A DNA stretch of 28,681 bases from a virus, in the IMG/VR virus record IMGVR_UViG_3300042946_000375, positions 1 to 28,681 of that record. The stretch is one strand, 5' to 3'. Shown in pieces: positions 1-7,578 of this stretch (positions are counted from its first letter, which is position 1; each line of letters starts with the position of its first letter). The position numbers and the translations under genes are program-made. A model generated the notes under the pieces. It saw nothing but the letters and a program-made list of their open reading frames with translations. It was not told where the DNA came from and did no database searches.

Positions 1-641
1 AGCGTGTTAATGAAATGGTATTTCAAACTCAGTACATGCAAAATCCAACACCTAGAGAGGGCCTATTATTTCCAAAAGAAAAACTAACTTTCCAAGACTT
101 CAAAACAATTGATTTTAAAGATAAAATTGGAAGTTTATCTTATGTGGATATTGCAGACACTGGAGATGATAATCATTGTGTTATAATTGGAATATTGCAC
201 ATGAAACGGATTTTCATTACAGACGTTTTATTTACTAAATTGGGAACTGATCAGAATGTAAATTTAACAGCTGAAATTTTAAACAGAAACGTTCCGGAGT
301 TTGTATTAATTGAATCAAACTTTGGAGGTGGAATGTATGGCCAATTGTTGGCGCCAAAGCTAAATAAAATAATTTCAGTTAATCCAATTAAAGCAAAATC
401 GAATAAACACGCAAGAATTACGCAATTAGCTGGATTTATGAAGATGTATTGTGTATTTCGTTCCGACTATGAAAAAGGAAGCGATTATGACAAGTTTATG
501 CGTAATTTGATGGAGTATAACAAAAATGGTACGGTAAAACATGACGATGCACCCGACTGTTTAGAGGGCCTTTGTAAAACCGCTTTAGATTTGCACATTA
601 ATTACTTCGATGAAATACCAAGTAGTGATTCAGCTTCTTGA
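1..641 (+). CDS. terL: Terminase large subunit, C-terminal nuclease part (5' truncated)
   Basis: The reading frame is open to the window edge, so this is the C-terminal part of a longer gene. It matches the RNase H-like nuclease domain of large terminases, which cuts concatemeric DNA during packaging. Numbering from the Met at base 15, likely metal-binding acids are Asp45 in VDIADTGDD, Glu100 in VLIESNFGG, and Asp178 or Asp181 in HDDAPD. The ATPase motor lies outside the window. Its last 40 bases overlap the convergent portal gene in antisense, which is unusual. The family call rests on motif pattern and on the head-gene neighbours. Confidence 0.9.
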   Translation, partial: RVNEMVFQTQYMQNPTPREGLLFPKEKLTFQDFKTIDFKDKIGSLSYVDIADTGDDNHCVIIGILHMKRIFITDVLFTKLGTDQNVNLTAEILNRNVPEFVLIESNFGGGMYGQLLAPKLNKIISVNPIKAKSNKHARITQLAGFMKMYCVFRSDYEKGSDYDKFMRNLMEYNKNGTVKHDDAPDCLEGLCKTALDLHINYFDEIPSSDSAS

Positions 642-1828
642 AGTGAGTAACCAATAGAAACAAGTCCCTGAATTGCATTAGCTTTAGTTTGTGCAGTTTC
701 CGCTTCGGCTTTTTGGTCAACTTGCATACAAGGTAAATGTGAAAAATCCATTTCAACATAAATACCTTTATTGAATAAATCTAAAGAATCATTCAAGGCA
801 AAACAAAACTTTTCTGAAAATGGAATAATACAGTCTTGATAACCTGACTTTAAATAAGTGTTTGCATTATTAAATGTTGCTCCTTTTTCCTGACTAAACA
901 AATTAGAATTTAATCCAATTGCATCACAAGTACGTTGCATTCCTAAAGAAATAGTTTCAAAAATCATTTGATCTTTAATACCAAGTGAAAGCTGAGTGTA
1001 GTCGATTGGTTTGTTTACGATTCTTATTACGCTTTGATTATCAAATATTCCGTTTTCATCTTTAAAATCTTTCTCGATTTCAGTTCTATCGTTAGGAACT
1101 AAAGCAGTCATTCCGTTTGGGTTTACCTTTGGAGAAATAACACCAATTGCGCCACGTTTGGTAATATTCACGTTATTAAAACCGTGCGCCCCTCTAGCGT
1201 TTGTAATAGGCATTTCAAGTGAATTTAAAATCGATTCGCCTTTAATACCATTCTTTGAAAAGTTTTTAATATGGATTATTTCGCTAGGTTCAAATTCTTC
1301 ATTATTTGACTGCAAAAAATACTTTTGGATTATTTCGCTTAGTTCAGTTTGTTTGTACTTGACACCGCTTAATTTCATTGCTATATCATCGTTTGGTAGG
1401 TTTACCAATGTTGTTGGGTATTCCGATAAGATAGACGGTTGATTCTTATAAATGTAAACGTTTCCATAAATATCGTGATTTACTGATACTGAAATTAACC
1501 ATTCGTTACGATTCATTAAGGGGTTTGGTTTCTCCAGCAACTTAATCAAAGGGTGGTTTTCAATTGGTTCATTCGTTTTATAATCTTTGACAACAAAACG
1601 TCCGTTTGAAAACATTGATGCTTTTTTCATTATTGGAATGTAAATTTCTGAGGTTGTCGAAAACAAATGATATTCGTTGTTATTGACTGTTTCCCAAATT
1701 ACCTGGGGAGCGTTAAAATTTCCTATCTGTAAATTATCCCATAAAGGTAACATTCTTGTTAATCTATCAGTTCCACGAAACGCATTTCTAAAAAGATTTC
1801 CCAAACCTAAAAGCGAATTTTCTTGCAT
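602..1828 (-). CDS. Phage portal protein (HK97-like), on the opposite strand
   Basis: This 408-aa protein resembles HK97-type portals, the dodecameric ring at the capsid vertex through which DNA passes. It has the segment NRNEWLISVSVNHDIYGNVY, typical of the family, and a later stretch ending CDAIGLNSNLF like the portal segment that names the start of the stem region. I chose the ATG at 1828. An upstream in-frame TTG at 1849 would lie inside the probable -7 box TATATTTG and is rejected. It is the only minus-strand gene in the window, lying between terminase and protease where portals normally sit in the same direction. It converges with terminase, overlapping by 40 bases. Confidence 0.88.
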   Translation of the reverse strand: MQENSLLGLGNLFRNAFRGTDRLTRMLPLWDNLQIGNFNAPQVIWETVNNNEYHLFSTTSEIYIPIMKKASMFSNGRFVVKDYKTNEPIENHPLIKLLEKPNPLMNRNEWLISVSVNHDIYGNVYIYKNQPSILSEYPTTLVNLPNDDIAMKLSGVKYKQTELSEIIQKYFLQSNNEEFEPSEIIHIKNFSKNGIKGESILNSLEMPITNARGAHGFNNVNITKRGAIGVISPKVNPNGMTALVPNDRTEIEKDFKDENGIFDNQSVIRIVNKPIDYTQLSLGIKDQMIFETISLGMQRTCDAIGLNSNLFSQEKGATFNNANTYLKSGYQDCIIPFSEKFCFALNDSLDLFNKGIYVEMDFSHLPCMQVDQKAEAETAQTKANAIQGLVSIGYSLQEAESLLGISSK

Positions 1829-1846
1829 AATCAAAATATTTTTATA

Positions 1847-1854
1847 CAAATATA
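1847..1854 (-). promoter_or_regulatory. Candidate promoter -7 box for portal gene
   Basis: On the minus strand this reads TATATTTG, a full match to the Bacteroidetes -7 consensus TAnnTTTG. It lies 18 bases before the chosen portal ATG, giving a leader of roughly 12 bases. No TTG-type -33 box is visible at the usual distance. The repeat copy at 1856-1870 occupies the spacer directly upstream, so an activator site may replace the -33 box; that last point is inference. Confidence 0.5.
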
Positions 1855-1855
1855 A

Positions 1856-1905
1856 TTCTATTTAACATAATATTGTAAATTTGTACAAAGTTCTATTTAA
1901 CATAA
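1856..1905. repeat. Tandem 15-base repeat in the divergent portal/protease region
   Basis: TTCTATTTAACATAA occurs at 1856-1870 and again at 1891-1905, a period of 35 bases. Between the copies is TTGTA-6-TACAA, a short inverted repeat (1873-1888). The first copy extends to a 24-base match (1856-1879), exact and inverted, at 6678-6701. The second copy extends to an 18-base match (1888-1905) with 6687-6704. The position between two start sites suggests an operator or promoter element for structural genes. Confidence 0.8.
1876..1883 (+). promoter_or_regulatory. Candidate promoter -7 box for protease-capsid operon
   Basis: TAAATTTG matches the Bacteroidetes -7 consensus and lies 23 bases before the ATG at 1907, the same spacing as three early promoters in this window. 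No clear -33 TTG is present. It sits back to back with the portal promoter, between two copies of a 15-base direct repeat. Confidence 0.45.
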
Positions 1906-1906
1906 A

Positions 1907-2005
1907 ATGAAAAATGAGCAAATTAAGTTGTCAGATGAGCAAATTAAAAAGCTGAAATCTGATAAACAAAAGGTGGTTGATTCAACTAAATTGGTAAAGA
2001 AATGA
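1907..2005 (+). CDS. Small 32-aa peptide upstream of prohead protease
   Basis: A short ATG reading frame, very rich in lysine and glutamate, that ends in an ATGA overlap with the protease start (stop 2003-2005, next ATG 2002). The -7 box TAAATTTG lies 23 bases before its ATG. It contains two similar heptads, NEQIKLS and DEQIKKL, suggesting a short amphipathic helix. I do not recognise a family. It may be a leader peptide that couples translation to the protease, or a small structural or chaperone peptide. The start-stop overlap and promoter spacing are the evidence that it is translated. Confidence 0.6.
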   Translation: MKNEQIKLSDEQIKKLKSDKQKVVDSTKLVKK

Positions 2006-2802
2006 CTAAAGAAGAACAAATTAAGCACGTTTGGAAAAATCGTGAATTACTTATTACTCAAAAGACAAACGCTGTAAAACAAGCTGATGTTGTTTATCAT
2101 ACAAAGATTGAAAATGATACAACTAAAGGAGTGAATAAAGCTGGAGTTGATATTACAGTTGAAGATCCAAGTATTTTACGTGCTAAACTTGTAATAAATA
2201 CGACAAATTTGATTGATTCACACATGGATTGTCATATTTCAGGAATCTGGAAAAAATCATTGCAAGAAACAAAACAACTTTATTTGTTGCAAGAGCATGA
2301 AATGGAATTTGATAAAATAATTGCTGATTCAGTTGTTGACGAATTAAAAGCAAGCACTGAAACTTTATCATTCAAATCAATTGGTTTTGATTATCCAGGG
2401 AATACTGAAGCGTTGATTTTTGATGTACAAATTAAAAAAGACGTGAATGAGTTTATGTTTGATTTATACCGTAAAGGACGAGTAACTCAGCATTCAGTTG
2501 GAATGCGTTACATTAAAATTTTCCTTTGCGTTGATTCAAATGAAGCGATGTATTCTAGTGAAAAAGCAAACTGGGACAAATATTATCCAATGGTTGCCAA
2601 TAAAGAAATTGCAGATCAAAAAGGATTTTTCTGGGCGGTTACTGAGGCAAAAGTAATTGAGGGTTCTGCAGTTGTTAAAGGTAGCAACGAATGTACTCCA
2701 GTAATGGAAATTGAAATTGAAAAACAAAATATTGAAGCCGTCAATGACACTTCAGAAAACGAGCCGTCAAAAGACACTCAAAAAAGAAGAAGAACAATTT
2801 AG
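2002..2802 (+). CDS. Prohead (capsid maturation) serine protease
   Basis: This 266-aa protein looks like the HK97/S78-type prohead protease, which cleaves the scaffold part of the capsid protein after shell assembly. Residues 70-100 hold the family's SHMDCHISGIW region and a likely catalytic His99 in QEHE. Ser165 in QHSVGM is the likely nucleophile. The C-terminal TEAKVIEGSAVVKGSN (from residue 214) matches the conserved strand with an acidic residue (Glu215 or Glu220) that may complete the triad. A charged tail follows residue 240. It directly precedes the major capsid gene, the usual arrangement. Confidence 0.85.
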   Translation: MTKEEQIKHVWKNRELLITQKTNAVKQADVVYHTKIENDTTKGVNKAGVDITVEDPSILRAKLVINTTNLIDSHMDCHISGIWKKSLQETKQLYLLQEHEMEFDKIIADSVVDELKASTETLSFKSIGFDYPGNTEALIFDVQIKKDVNEFMFDLYRKGRVTQHSVGMRYIKIFLCVDSNEAMYSSEKANWDKYYPMVANKEIADQKGFFWAVTEAKVIEGSAVVKGSNECTPVMEIEIEKQNIEAVNDTSENEPSKDTQKRRRTI

Positions 2803-2827
2803 TATTAACAAGTAAAAACTTAAAGAA

Positions 2828-4084
2828 ATGTTTACTTACAAAACACAAGAAGAAGTTGATAAGATGACGGCTAGCGAGTACGAAACTTATACAACAGAAA
2901 AAAGCGCACACGAAGCTGATTTGAGAAAACAAGAAATCGAAAAAGCTATTGAAGAAGCGCAAAAAAACAACGCTACAAAAGAAGAAGTTGAAGCGTTAAC
3001 TGCGAAAAATGCTGACATCGTTAAGGAAATCGAAAGACTTTCTTTAGATGCTAAAAAAAGAAGCGAGCAACCAACAAAAGAAAACAAAACTTTTTACGGG
3101 GTTTTAAAAAGCACTTTTGAAGCTGTTTCTAAAGAATTGGATGCTGTAATTTCAGGCGAAGCAAAACAAATGACTGTAAAAGCTGTTGTGAATATCACAG
3201 ATGCCACTACAATTGATGCTGCTGGTTCTGCAAATCACATTAACCTAACAACAAACACTGGTATCATTTCAAAAATCCGTTCAAGAATTTTGGCGTATTT
3301 AACAAATGTATCTGTTGCTCCGATGGCTGGAAACCGTGTGAATTGGATTGAAGAACTTGATGAGCAAGGAACGCCAATTTTTATCGCTGAAGCTGCTGGA
3401 AAAACAAAAATTTCAGTTCGTTATGAGGAGCGTGAAATGAAGTCTAAAAAAATCGGTGTTTACGGCAAAGTTTCAACTGAAATGTTGCGTAATTTGCCAA
3501 TGTTGATTCCTTACATTCAATCTAATTTGATGAAAAGAGTTGACATCGTAACTGAAGATCAATTATTCGGAGGAGATGGTACAGGTAACAACTTGAAAGG
3601 TTTGTCTGAATACGCTGTAGATTTCACCGGTGGCTCAATGGCTGGTACTTTGACTGCGCCAAACATTAACGATGTATTTAGAGCAATCGCTTTGCAAGTT
3701 CAAGAAGCATACGGTACTGCAAGTGCGTTATTTGTTGAGCCGTCTGTAATTGCACAACTAGATGTATCTAAAGACGAAAATGGTTCTTACTTGTTGCCAC
3801 CTTTCAGAATGGCTAACGGTAATCAAATCGCTGGAATGACATTAATCGCTTCAACTGGTTTGCCTAGTGGGGTTGACTTTATTGGTGGGGATTTATCAGT
3901 TGTTCAAGTACGTTTTGCTGATGCAATGAATATCCAAATCGGTCAAGACGGTAACGACTTTACAAACAACTTAAGAACTATCTTAGTTGAGCAAGAGTTA
4001 TTGCAATTTGTTTCTGCAAACGATGCGCAAGTATTGGTACAAGGAGACGTTGCAACTGCAATTACTGCATTGACTATCGACTAA
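2828..4084 (+). CDS. Major capsid protein, HK97 fold with N-terminal scaffold domain
   Basis: A 418-aa HK97-type capsid protein. Residues 1 to about 85 are charged and heptad-like, matching the delta (scaffold) domain removed by the prohead protease. The rest shows family hallmarks: KKIGVYGKVSTEML, the long helix ending EDQLFGGDGTGNNLKG, and the C-terminal QIGQDGNDFTNNL. The exact cleavage site cannot be read from sequence; somewhere around residues 90-115 is plausible. Base composition is a little richer than neighbours, as expected for a highly expressed gene. A hairpin follows the stop codon. Confidence 0.93.
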   Translation: MFTYKTQEEVDKMTASEYETYTTEKSAHEADLRKQEIEKAIEEAQKNNATKEEVEALTAKNADIVKEIERLSLDAKKRSEQPTKENKTFYGVLKSTFEAVSKELDAVISGEAKQMTVKAVVNITDATTIDAAGSANHINLTTNTGIISKIRSRILAYLTNVSVAPMAGNRVNWIEELDEQGTPIFIAEAAGKTKISVRYEEREMKSKKIGVYGKVSTEMLRNLPMLIPYIQSNLMKRVDIVTEDQLFGGDGTGNNLKGLSEYAVDFTGGSMAGTLTAPNINDVFRAIALQVQEAYGTASALFVEPSVIAQLDVSKDENGSYLLPPFRMANGNQIAGMTLIASTGLPSGVDFIGGDLSVVQVRFADAMNIQIGQDGNDFTNNLRTILVEQELLQFVSANDAQVLVQGDVATAITALTID

Positions 4085-4092
4085 TATTAATT

Positions 4093-4118
4093 AGCCCTCT
4101 TTCGACTGATTGAGGGCT
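4093..4118 (+). terminator. Hairpin after capsid gene (weak terminator or 3' stabiliser)
   Basis: AGCCCTC (4093-4099) pairs with GAGGGCT (4112-4118) around a 12-base loop, 8 bases after the capsid stop. No T-run follows, so full Rho-independent termination is unlikely. A partial terminator, or a 3' end stabiliser that lets capsid mRNA accumulate over downstream genes, fits better. Confidence 0.5.
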
Positions 4119-4131
4119 TAATATTCAAGTT

Positions 4132-4290
4132 ATGAAAATTGAAATTATTGTTGAAGTTGCTGGAATGACTAAAGGAATGGTTAAAGATGTTCCTAAAAAT
4201 ATCGCTCAAAATCTTATTGATAGAGAATTGGCGGTTGAAGTAAAAGCGGAAAAGCCAAAGAAAGCAACAAAGGACGAAACAAAAGCGTAA
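4132..4290 (+). CDS. Small 52-aa head-module protein with lysine-rich tail
   Basis: An ATG frame between the capsid hairpin and the next head gene, ending 3 bases before it. The first 35 residues have a pattern seen in small phage head-region proteins: beta strand, a VKDVP turn, then an IAQNLIDRELAVEV helix. Residues 38-52 are a Lys/Glu/Thr tail (KPKKATKDETKA). Function is unknown. A comparable small lysine-tailed protein follows the tail-tube gene at 6441. The start is preceded by TTCAAGTT, the A/T-rich context typical here. Confidence 0.7.
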   Translation: MKIEIIVEVAGMTKGMVKDVPKNIAQNLIDRELAVEVKAEKPKKATKDETKA

Positions 4291-4293
4291 AAG

Positions 4294-4788
4294 ATGAGTA
4301 TTTTAGCACCAAGTGATTTTGTAGGTAGGTATGCGATAACGCAACATCCAACCAATGCTACTAAAATTCAATCGTACATTGATATGATTGAGCCAAGTAT
4401 TATGAATGAATTATTTGGGGTTGAATTGCTTGCTTTATACGTTCAGGGAATCGAGGACGAAGAAGAAATTTACACAAAACTTTTAAATCCATTCTTTGAA
4501 AATCTTTCATGTGGAAAGTTGATTGAATCTAAAGGTATTGTTGATATGCTTAAAGGATTCGTTTATTTCGCTTATTCGGCCGAGGACTATTCGGAAGTAT
4601 CTGTAAACGGAAATGTAGTACAGAACAACGAAAACTCAACCAAAGCGAACGATATCGAATCTAGTCTTTACACAAAGTATAATACTAGCGTAAAAACTTA
4701 CAAAGCTATTCAGGCGTATATTTTAGAGAATCAAGACGTTTATCCAACGTTCAAAGGGCAAAGAAAATCACTTTTAAACTGGTTCTAA
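4294..4788 (+). CDS. Probable head-tail connector (adaptor) protein
   Basis: This 164-aa protein is mainly helical by sequence, with an N-terminal segment (TNATKIQSYIDMIEPSIMNE) and a C-terminal helix and aromatic end. Length, helix content and position just after the capsid agree with adaptor proteins that dock beneath the portal (HK97 gp6-like or the uncharacterised Bacteroidetes phage equivalents). No catalytic motif is visible. It overlaps the next gene by one base (TAATG). The role is inferred from gene order. Confidence 0.55.
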   Translation: MSILAPSDFVGRYAITQHPTNATKIQSYIDMIEPSIMNELFGVELLALYVQGIEDEEEIYTKLLNPFFENLSCGKLIESKGIVDMLKGFVYFAYSAEDYSEVSVNGNVVQNNENSTKANDIESSLYTKYNTSVKTYKAIQAYILENQDVYPTFKGQRKSLLNWF

Positions 4789-5495
4789 TGCGACAAGATA
4801 TAAGCGATATTATAGAGTTTGAAATCATTGAGAAACTTGATACAACTGTTAAAGTGGTTTACGCTTCGCCAGTTGAAAACAATACTCAGGTTATTAGACT
4901 TTGTGACGTGAAATTCTTGCGTTTATTTGGGGTTATGTGGTACTTAGATGAATCGGAGTATTTCAGTGTATTAAATTACAATGAGGACGGTTCACTTACT
5001 GTTACCGCTTCAAACGAGGGAATCGAAGCGTATAAGGGTCAAGTCTTAAAGCTAAAGAAACCTTTTTATTTAAAAGGAACGCCAAGAGCAGTCAATTTTG
5101 AATGGAATAAATTAAGCGAAATTGAGGGCCTAAAATTACCTTTGGTTTGGTTAGTTAATCCAACAAATGAAAAGTTTATTAGTGATCCACCAATTGAAAG
5201 AACGAGCGACTGTCGATTATTCTTATTGACCAAGGCAAATTTTGCTGATGATTGGACAAAAGAGCATAGGGAAAAAAATGTAATTCCATTGATAAATTTA
5301 GCTGATGAAATTGTAAAATCTATAAACAAGAATCAATTGTATTTTAATCGACTAATTGATTTTGATGTTAAAGACTTTGCAAGATTTGGAACTGAAGATA
5401 CAACTGGAATTATCAAAAACATTATTGATGCAAAACTCTCAGGTGTAGAAATGAGGTTTTCGCTAGATGTGTTGAAACAAAATTGTAAATGTTAA
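4788..5495 (+). CDS. Hypothetical head-tail joining/completion-region protein
   Basis: I do not recognise this 235-aa protein. The N-terminal half is strand-rich with two glycine turns. The C-terminal half (from about residue 135) contains the segment RLFLLTKANFADDWTKEHRE and then predicted helices. It ends with two cysteines (QNCKC). The location between the connector and the tail tube, in a one-base overlap with the former, suggests a neck, stopper or tail-completion protein. That is position-based inference only. Confidence 0.5.
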   Translation: MRQDISDIIEFEIIEKLDTTVKVVYASPVENNTQVIRLCDVKFLRLFGVMWYLDESEYFSVLNYNEDGSLTVTASNEGIEAYKGQVLKLKKPFYLKGTPRAVNFEWNKLSEIEGLKLPLVWLVNPTNEKFISDPPIERTSDCRLFLLTKANFADDWTKEHREKNVIPLINLADEIVKSINKNQLYFNRLIDFDVKDFARFGTEDTTGIIKNIIDAKLSGVEMRFSLDVLKQNCKC

Positions 5496-5514
5496 ATTTT
5501 AAAACTTATAAATT

Positions 5515-6441
5515 ATGAGTGTAGCGGTAGGTTGCCAGTGTGGCACAGTTCACGGAAATACGGGTTTACCAAATTGTGTTGAACTTTTTGGAAAAGCCTT
5601 AGGATTTGGTGTTATTTCTTTGAGAGATAAACTAAATCAGTCAAACAAGATTTCATTGATTGCTCCAAATCCAGGAGTTACTTTGAACTCAATGTTAAGT
5701 AATCCTGACAGAACGAAAAGAATGTTTCCAATTACGGAACTTCGCAACGTTGTACCAGCTGTTGAGGATTCTCAATATGCAACGGATAACGCTGGAGGTC
5801 GAGTTCGTACAAGACGTGGTTTTAAATCATTGACTTACGAAAAATGGGAAGTTTCTGATGTGTTTGTAGGAAAAGCACAACAAGGAGAGTGTAACGCAAA
5901 CGGTATTTATTTGTTTTCCGCAAAAGGAATTCAAGGTATCAAAAGCAATGGTTTTTTATTGCCTATTCCAATTGAAGCGTATGACAATAAATTCATGCCA
6001 GCTGACGATGCAAATCCAGCTAAATTGATGGGGTCTTTTCAATATGCACCAACTTTGCAAGACGGAGATCTTTGGATGATTACATGGGAACAATTAGGAT
6101 GGGATTATAACAACATCACTGGTTTAATTGATGTTACTTTCATTGAAATTAACGAGCCAAGTGTAACTACGGGTACAACTTCTTTCGAGGTTTCTTTGGC
6201 TACAGATTACGGTTTCAATTACGCTGAAACTTCAAATGTTGAGGGGTTGGAAATTGCTGACTTTTATGTAGAGGACATCACAGACGGTGTGGAGATTGAG
6301 ATTGACGATTTAGAAATCAATCCAGTTACGAATACTTATACATTCTCATACGCTCAAACTGTACCGAATGCGAACGATGTAAAAGTTACTTTGTTCTCGA
6401 AAGGCTACGAGGGTTACTACACATATTCACAACCAGCATAA
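5515..6441 (+). CDS. Probable major tail tube protein
   Basis: A 308-aa protein placed where the major tail protein is expected, after the connector genes and before the tail-assembly and tape-measure genes. Residues 1-205 are rich in strands and glycine. Residues from about 208 (TTGTTSFEVSLATDYG) form a separate strand-rich segment that could be a C-terminal Ig-like decoration domain. The N terminus has three cysteines in CQCGTVHGNTGLPNC. The start follows AAATT and the stop overlaps the next ATG by one base. An alternative is another abundant tail sheath or tube component. Confidence 0.6.
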   Translation: MSVAVGCQCGTVHGNTGLPNCVELFGKALGFGVISLRDKLNQSNKISLIAPNPGVTLNSMLSNPDRTKRMFPITELRNVVPAVEDSQYATDNAGGRVRTRRGFKSLTYEKWEVSDVFVGKAQQGECNANGIYLFSAKGIQGIKSNGFLLPIPIEAYDNKFMPADDANPAKLMGSFQYAPTLQDGDLWMITWEQLGWDYNNITGLIDVTFIEINEPSVTTGTTSFEVSLATDYGFNYAETSNVEGLEIADFYVEDITDGVEIEIDDLEINPVTNTYTFSYAQTVPNANDVKVTLFSKGYEGYYTYSQPA

Positions 6442-6635
6442 TGTTTGTTAAATGTGGAAATGGTCAAACTCGCAGAAGTTTAGTAGAGGGTAAGACGTTG
6501 GACGAATTGAAAGTATTATTACCTCACAAGTCAGAAATGGCACTCATTCAAATGATGAAAAGATTGGAAGCTGAAAAGCCAGTCGAGGAGAAAAAGCCAA
6601 AGAAAGGTAAAAAGGAAGTTGATTCTGAAAATTAA
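6441..6635 (+). CDS. Small lysine-rich protein after the tail tube gene
   Basis: A 64-aa protein translated from a TAATG junction with the tail gene. Residues 1-45 look folded (strand, then helix SEMALIQMMKRLEAEKP) and 46-64 are Lys/Glu rich (EEKKPKKGKKEVDSEN). Its form recalls the 52-aa protein after the capsid gene, though the two are not obviously homologous. Function is unknown. It is the last gene before a strong terminator. Confidence 0.6.
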   Translation: MFVKCGNGQTRRSLVEGKTLDELKVLLPHKSEMALIQMMKRLEAEKPVEEKKPKKGKKEVDSEN

Positions 6636-6639
6636 AGTT

Positions 6640-6672
6640 AAAAGCCCTTGCAAATTGTAGGGGCTTTTTTTT
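6640..6672 (+). terminator. Rho-independent terminator after head/tail-tube operon
   Basis: AAAAGCCC (6640-6647) pairs with GGGCTTTT (6661-6668) around a 13-base loop, with eight consecutive T from 6665 to 6672. It separates the head and tail-tube genes from the second tail operon. The following gene therefore needs its own promoter or read-through. Confidence 0.85.
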
Positions 6673-6677
6673 GTACT

Positions 6678-6701
6678 TTTACAATATTATGTTAAATAGA
6701 A
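6678..6701 (+). repeat. Inverted exact copy of the portal-region 24-base element
   Basis: These 24 bases are the exact reverse complement of 1856-1879. The similarity extends upstream in gene direction as TTTGTAC, then 2 bases shorter than the first copy, and contains TTGTA-4-TACAA. It lies between a terminator and the next tail gene, pointing the same way relative to that gene as the first copy points to the portal gene. A promoter or activator site for structural genes is the simplest reading. Confidence 0.8.
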
Positions 6702-7138
6702 CTTCAATATACGAATTTTGCGAGCGTGTTAAAATGCTCAATGAAGTTGATATTTGGCTAAATTCATTTGACGATTCAACAATCAAAAAAATAATTGATT
6801 GGATTAAGATTTCGCAGTTAGAAAATGAGGGAATAGACGATTTAGGACGTGTTATAGGTACTTATTCTTATGCAACGGAAAAGATTACCAACGGACGAAA
6901 AAAAGCTGGAGACCCGTACAATTTACATGATACTGGTTATTTCTTACAGACATTGACAGTTCACGTATTCAATGACTATTTTTTAACGGATGCGGACGGT
7001 CAAAAGGAAAACGAAAACTTATTTGATAAATATGGAGACGGAATTATTGGTTTAACAGATGAAAACCTAGGAAAATTAATACTTGTTTTGAAAGATAATA
7101 TGCTTGAATATGCTAGAAAAATACTATTTGTCGATTAA
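6689..7138 (+). CDS. Hypothetical tail-module protein
   Basis: A 149-aa protein if the ATG inside the repeat (6689) is used, or 134 aa from the ATG at 6734. Which is right matters because the repeat may be a promoter, in which case 6734 is favoured. A TTG further upstream lies in the terminator and is rejected. The central segment GDPYNLHDTGYFLQTLTV resembles the 'DTG' turn seen in some phage tail-completion proteins, but this is weak. It overlaps the next gene by 29 bases and lies where tail-assembly chaperones are usually encoded. Confidence 0.6.
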   Translation: MLNRTSIYEFCERVKMLNEVDIWLNSFDDSTIKKIIDWIKISQLENEGIDDLGRVIGTYSYATEKITNGRKKAGDPYNLHDTGYFLQTLTVHVFNDYFLTDADGQKENENLFDKYGDGIIGLTDENLGKLILVLKDNMLEYARKILFVD

Positions 7139-7577
7139 TGAATTTCCGCTTTTCAATTGGTTTCGATGCAATGAAGAACAGTATAAATATTGCAGACGAG
7201 ACCCAAATATCGGAACAGAAAAAGAGGATTTGCAAGCGTGGGAAACTTTGTATAATGATTTTATTCAAAAGGTAGGTTTTAGCGATGAATTTAACCTTTA
7301 CCTAGACAATCTAAAAGCACGTGCAAAAAGTTGCTTAGAGTTCTTAGAATCACTAAAAGAGGGTAAAAGAAATATATTCTTGATAAATAGAATTAGAATG
7401 TTAACCATTAAGATCGATATGTTTGAATCAAAATTAACGGGAAACGAAAACAATGAAATTAAAATGTTGAACGCAATATCCAAATATCAAGGCTATCGAA
7501 TACCACAAAAGGAAATTACGGTGCTTGAATATGAGGAGTTGAAAAAACAGTTTGTTAATAGCTTAAAAGAAAATTGA
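7110..7577 (+). CDS. Hypothetical protein preceding tape measure (tail-assembly candidate)
   Basis: A 155-aa, mostly helical and charged protein starting at ATG 7110, inside the end of the preceding gene in the +1 frame. A TTG six bases upstream is a weaker start. Its N terminus is aromatic (NEFPLFNWFRCNEEQYKYC) and the rest is helical. The position immediately before the tape-measure gene, with a 29-base overlap to a similar-sized upstream gene, is that of the second tail-assembly chaperone frame in many siphoviruses. The sequence itself does not establish this. Confidence 0.6.
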   Translation: MLEKYYLSINEFPLFNWFRCNEEQYKYCRRDPNIGTEKEDLQAWETLYNDFIQKVGFSDEFNLYLDNLKARAKSCLEFLESLKEGKRNIFLINRIRMLTIKIDMFESKLTGNENNEIKMLNAISKYQGYRIPQKEITVLEYEELKKQFVNSLKEN

Positions 7578-7578
7578 A

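Noticed and set aside
1829-1849. Longer portal start at an upstream TTG (7 extra residues)
   Set aside because: The TTG lies in the likely -7 promoter box, so it cannot be in the transcript; the ATG at 1828 gives a plausible leader.
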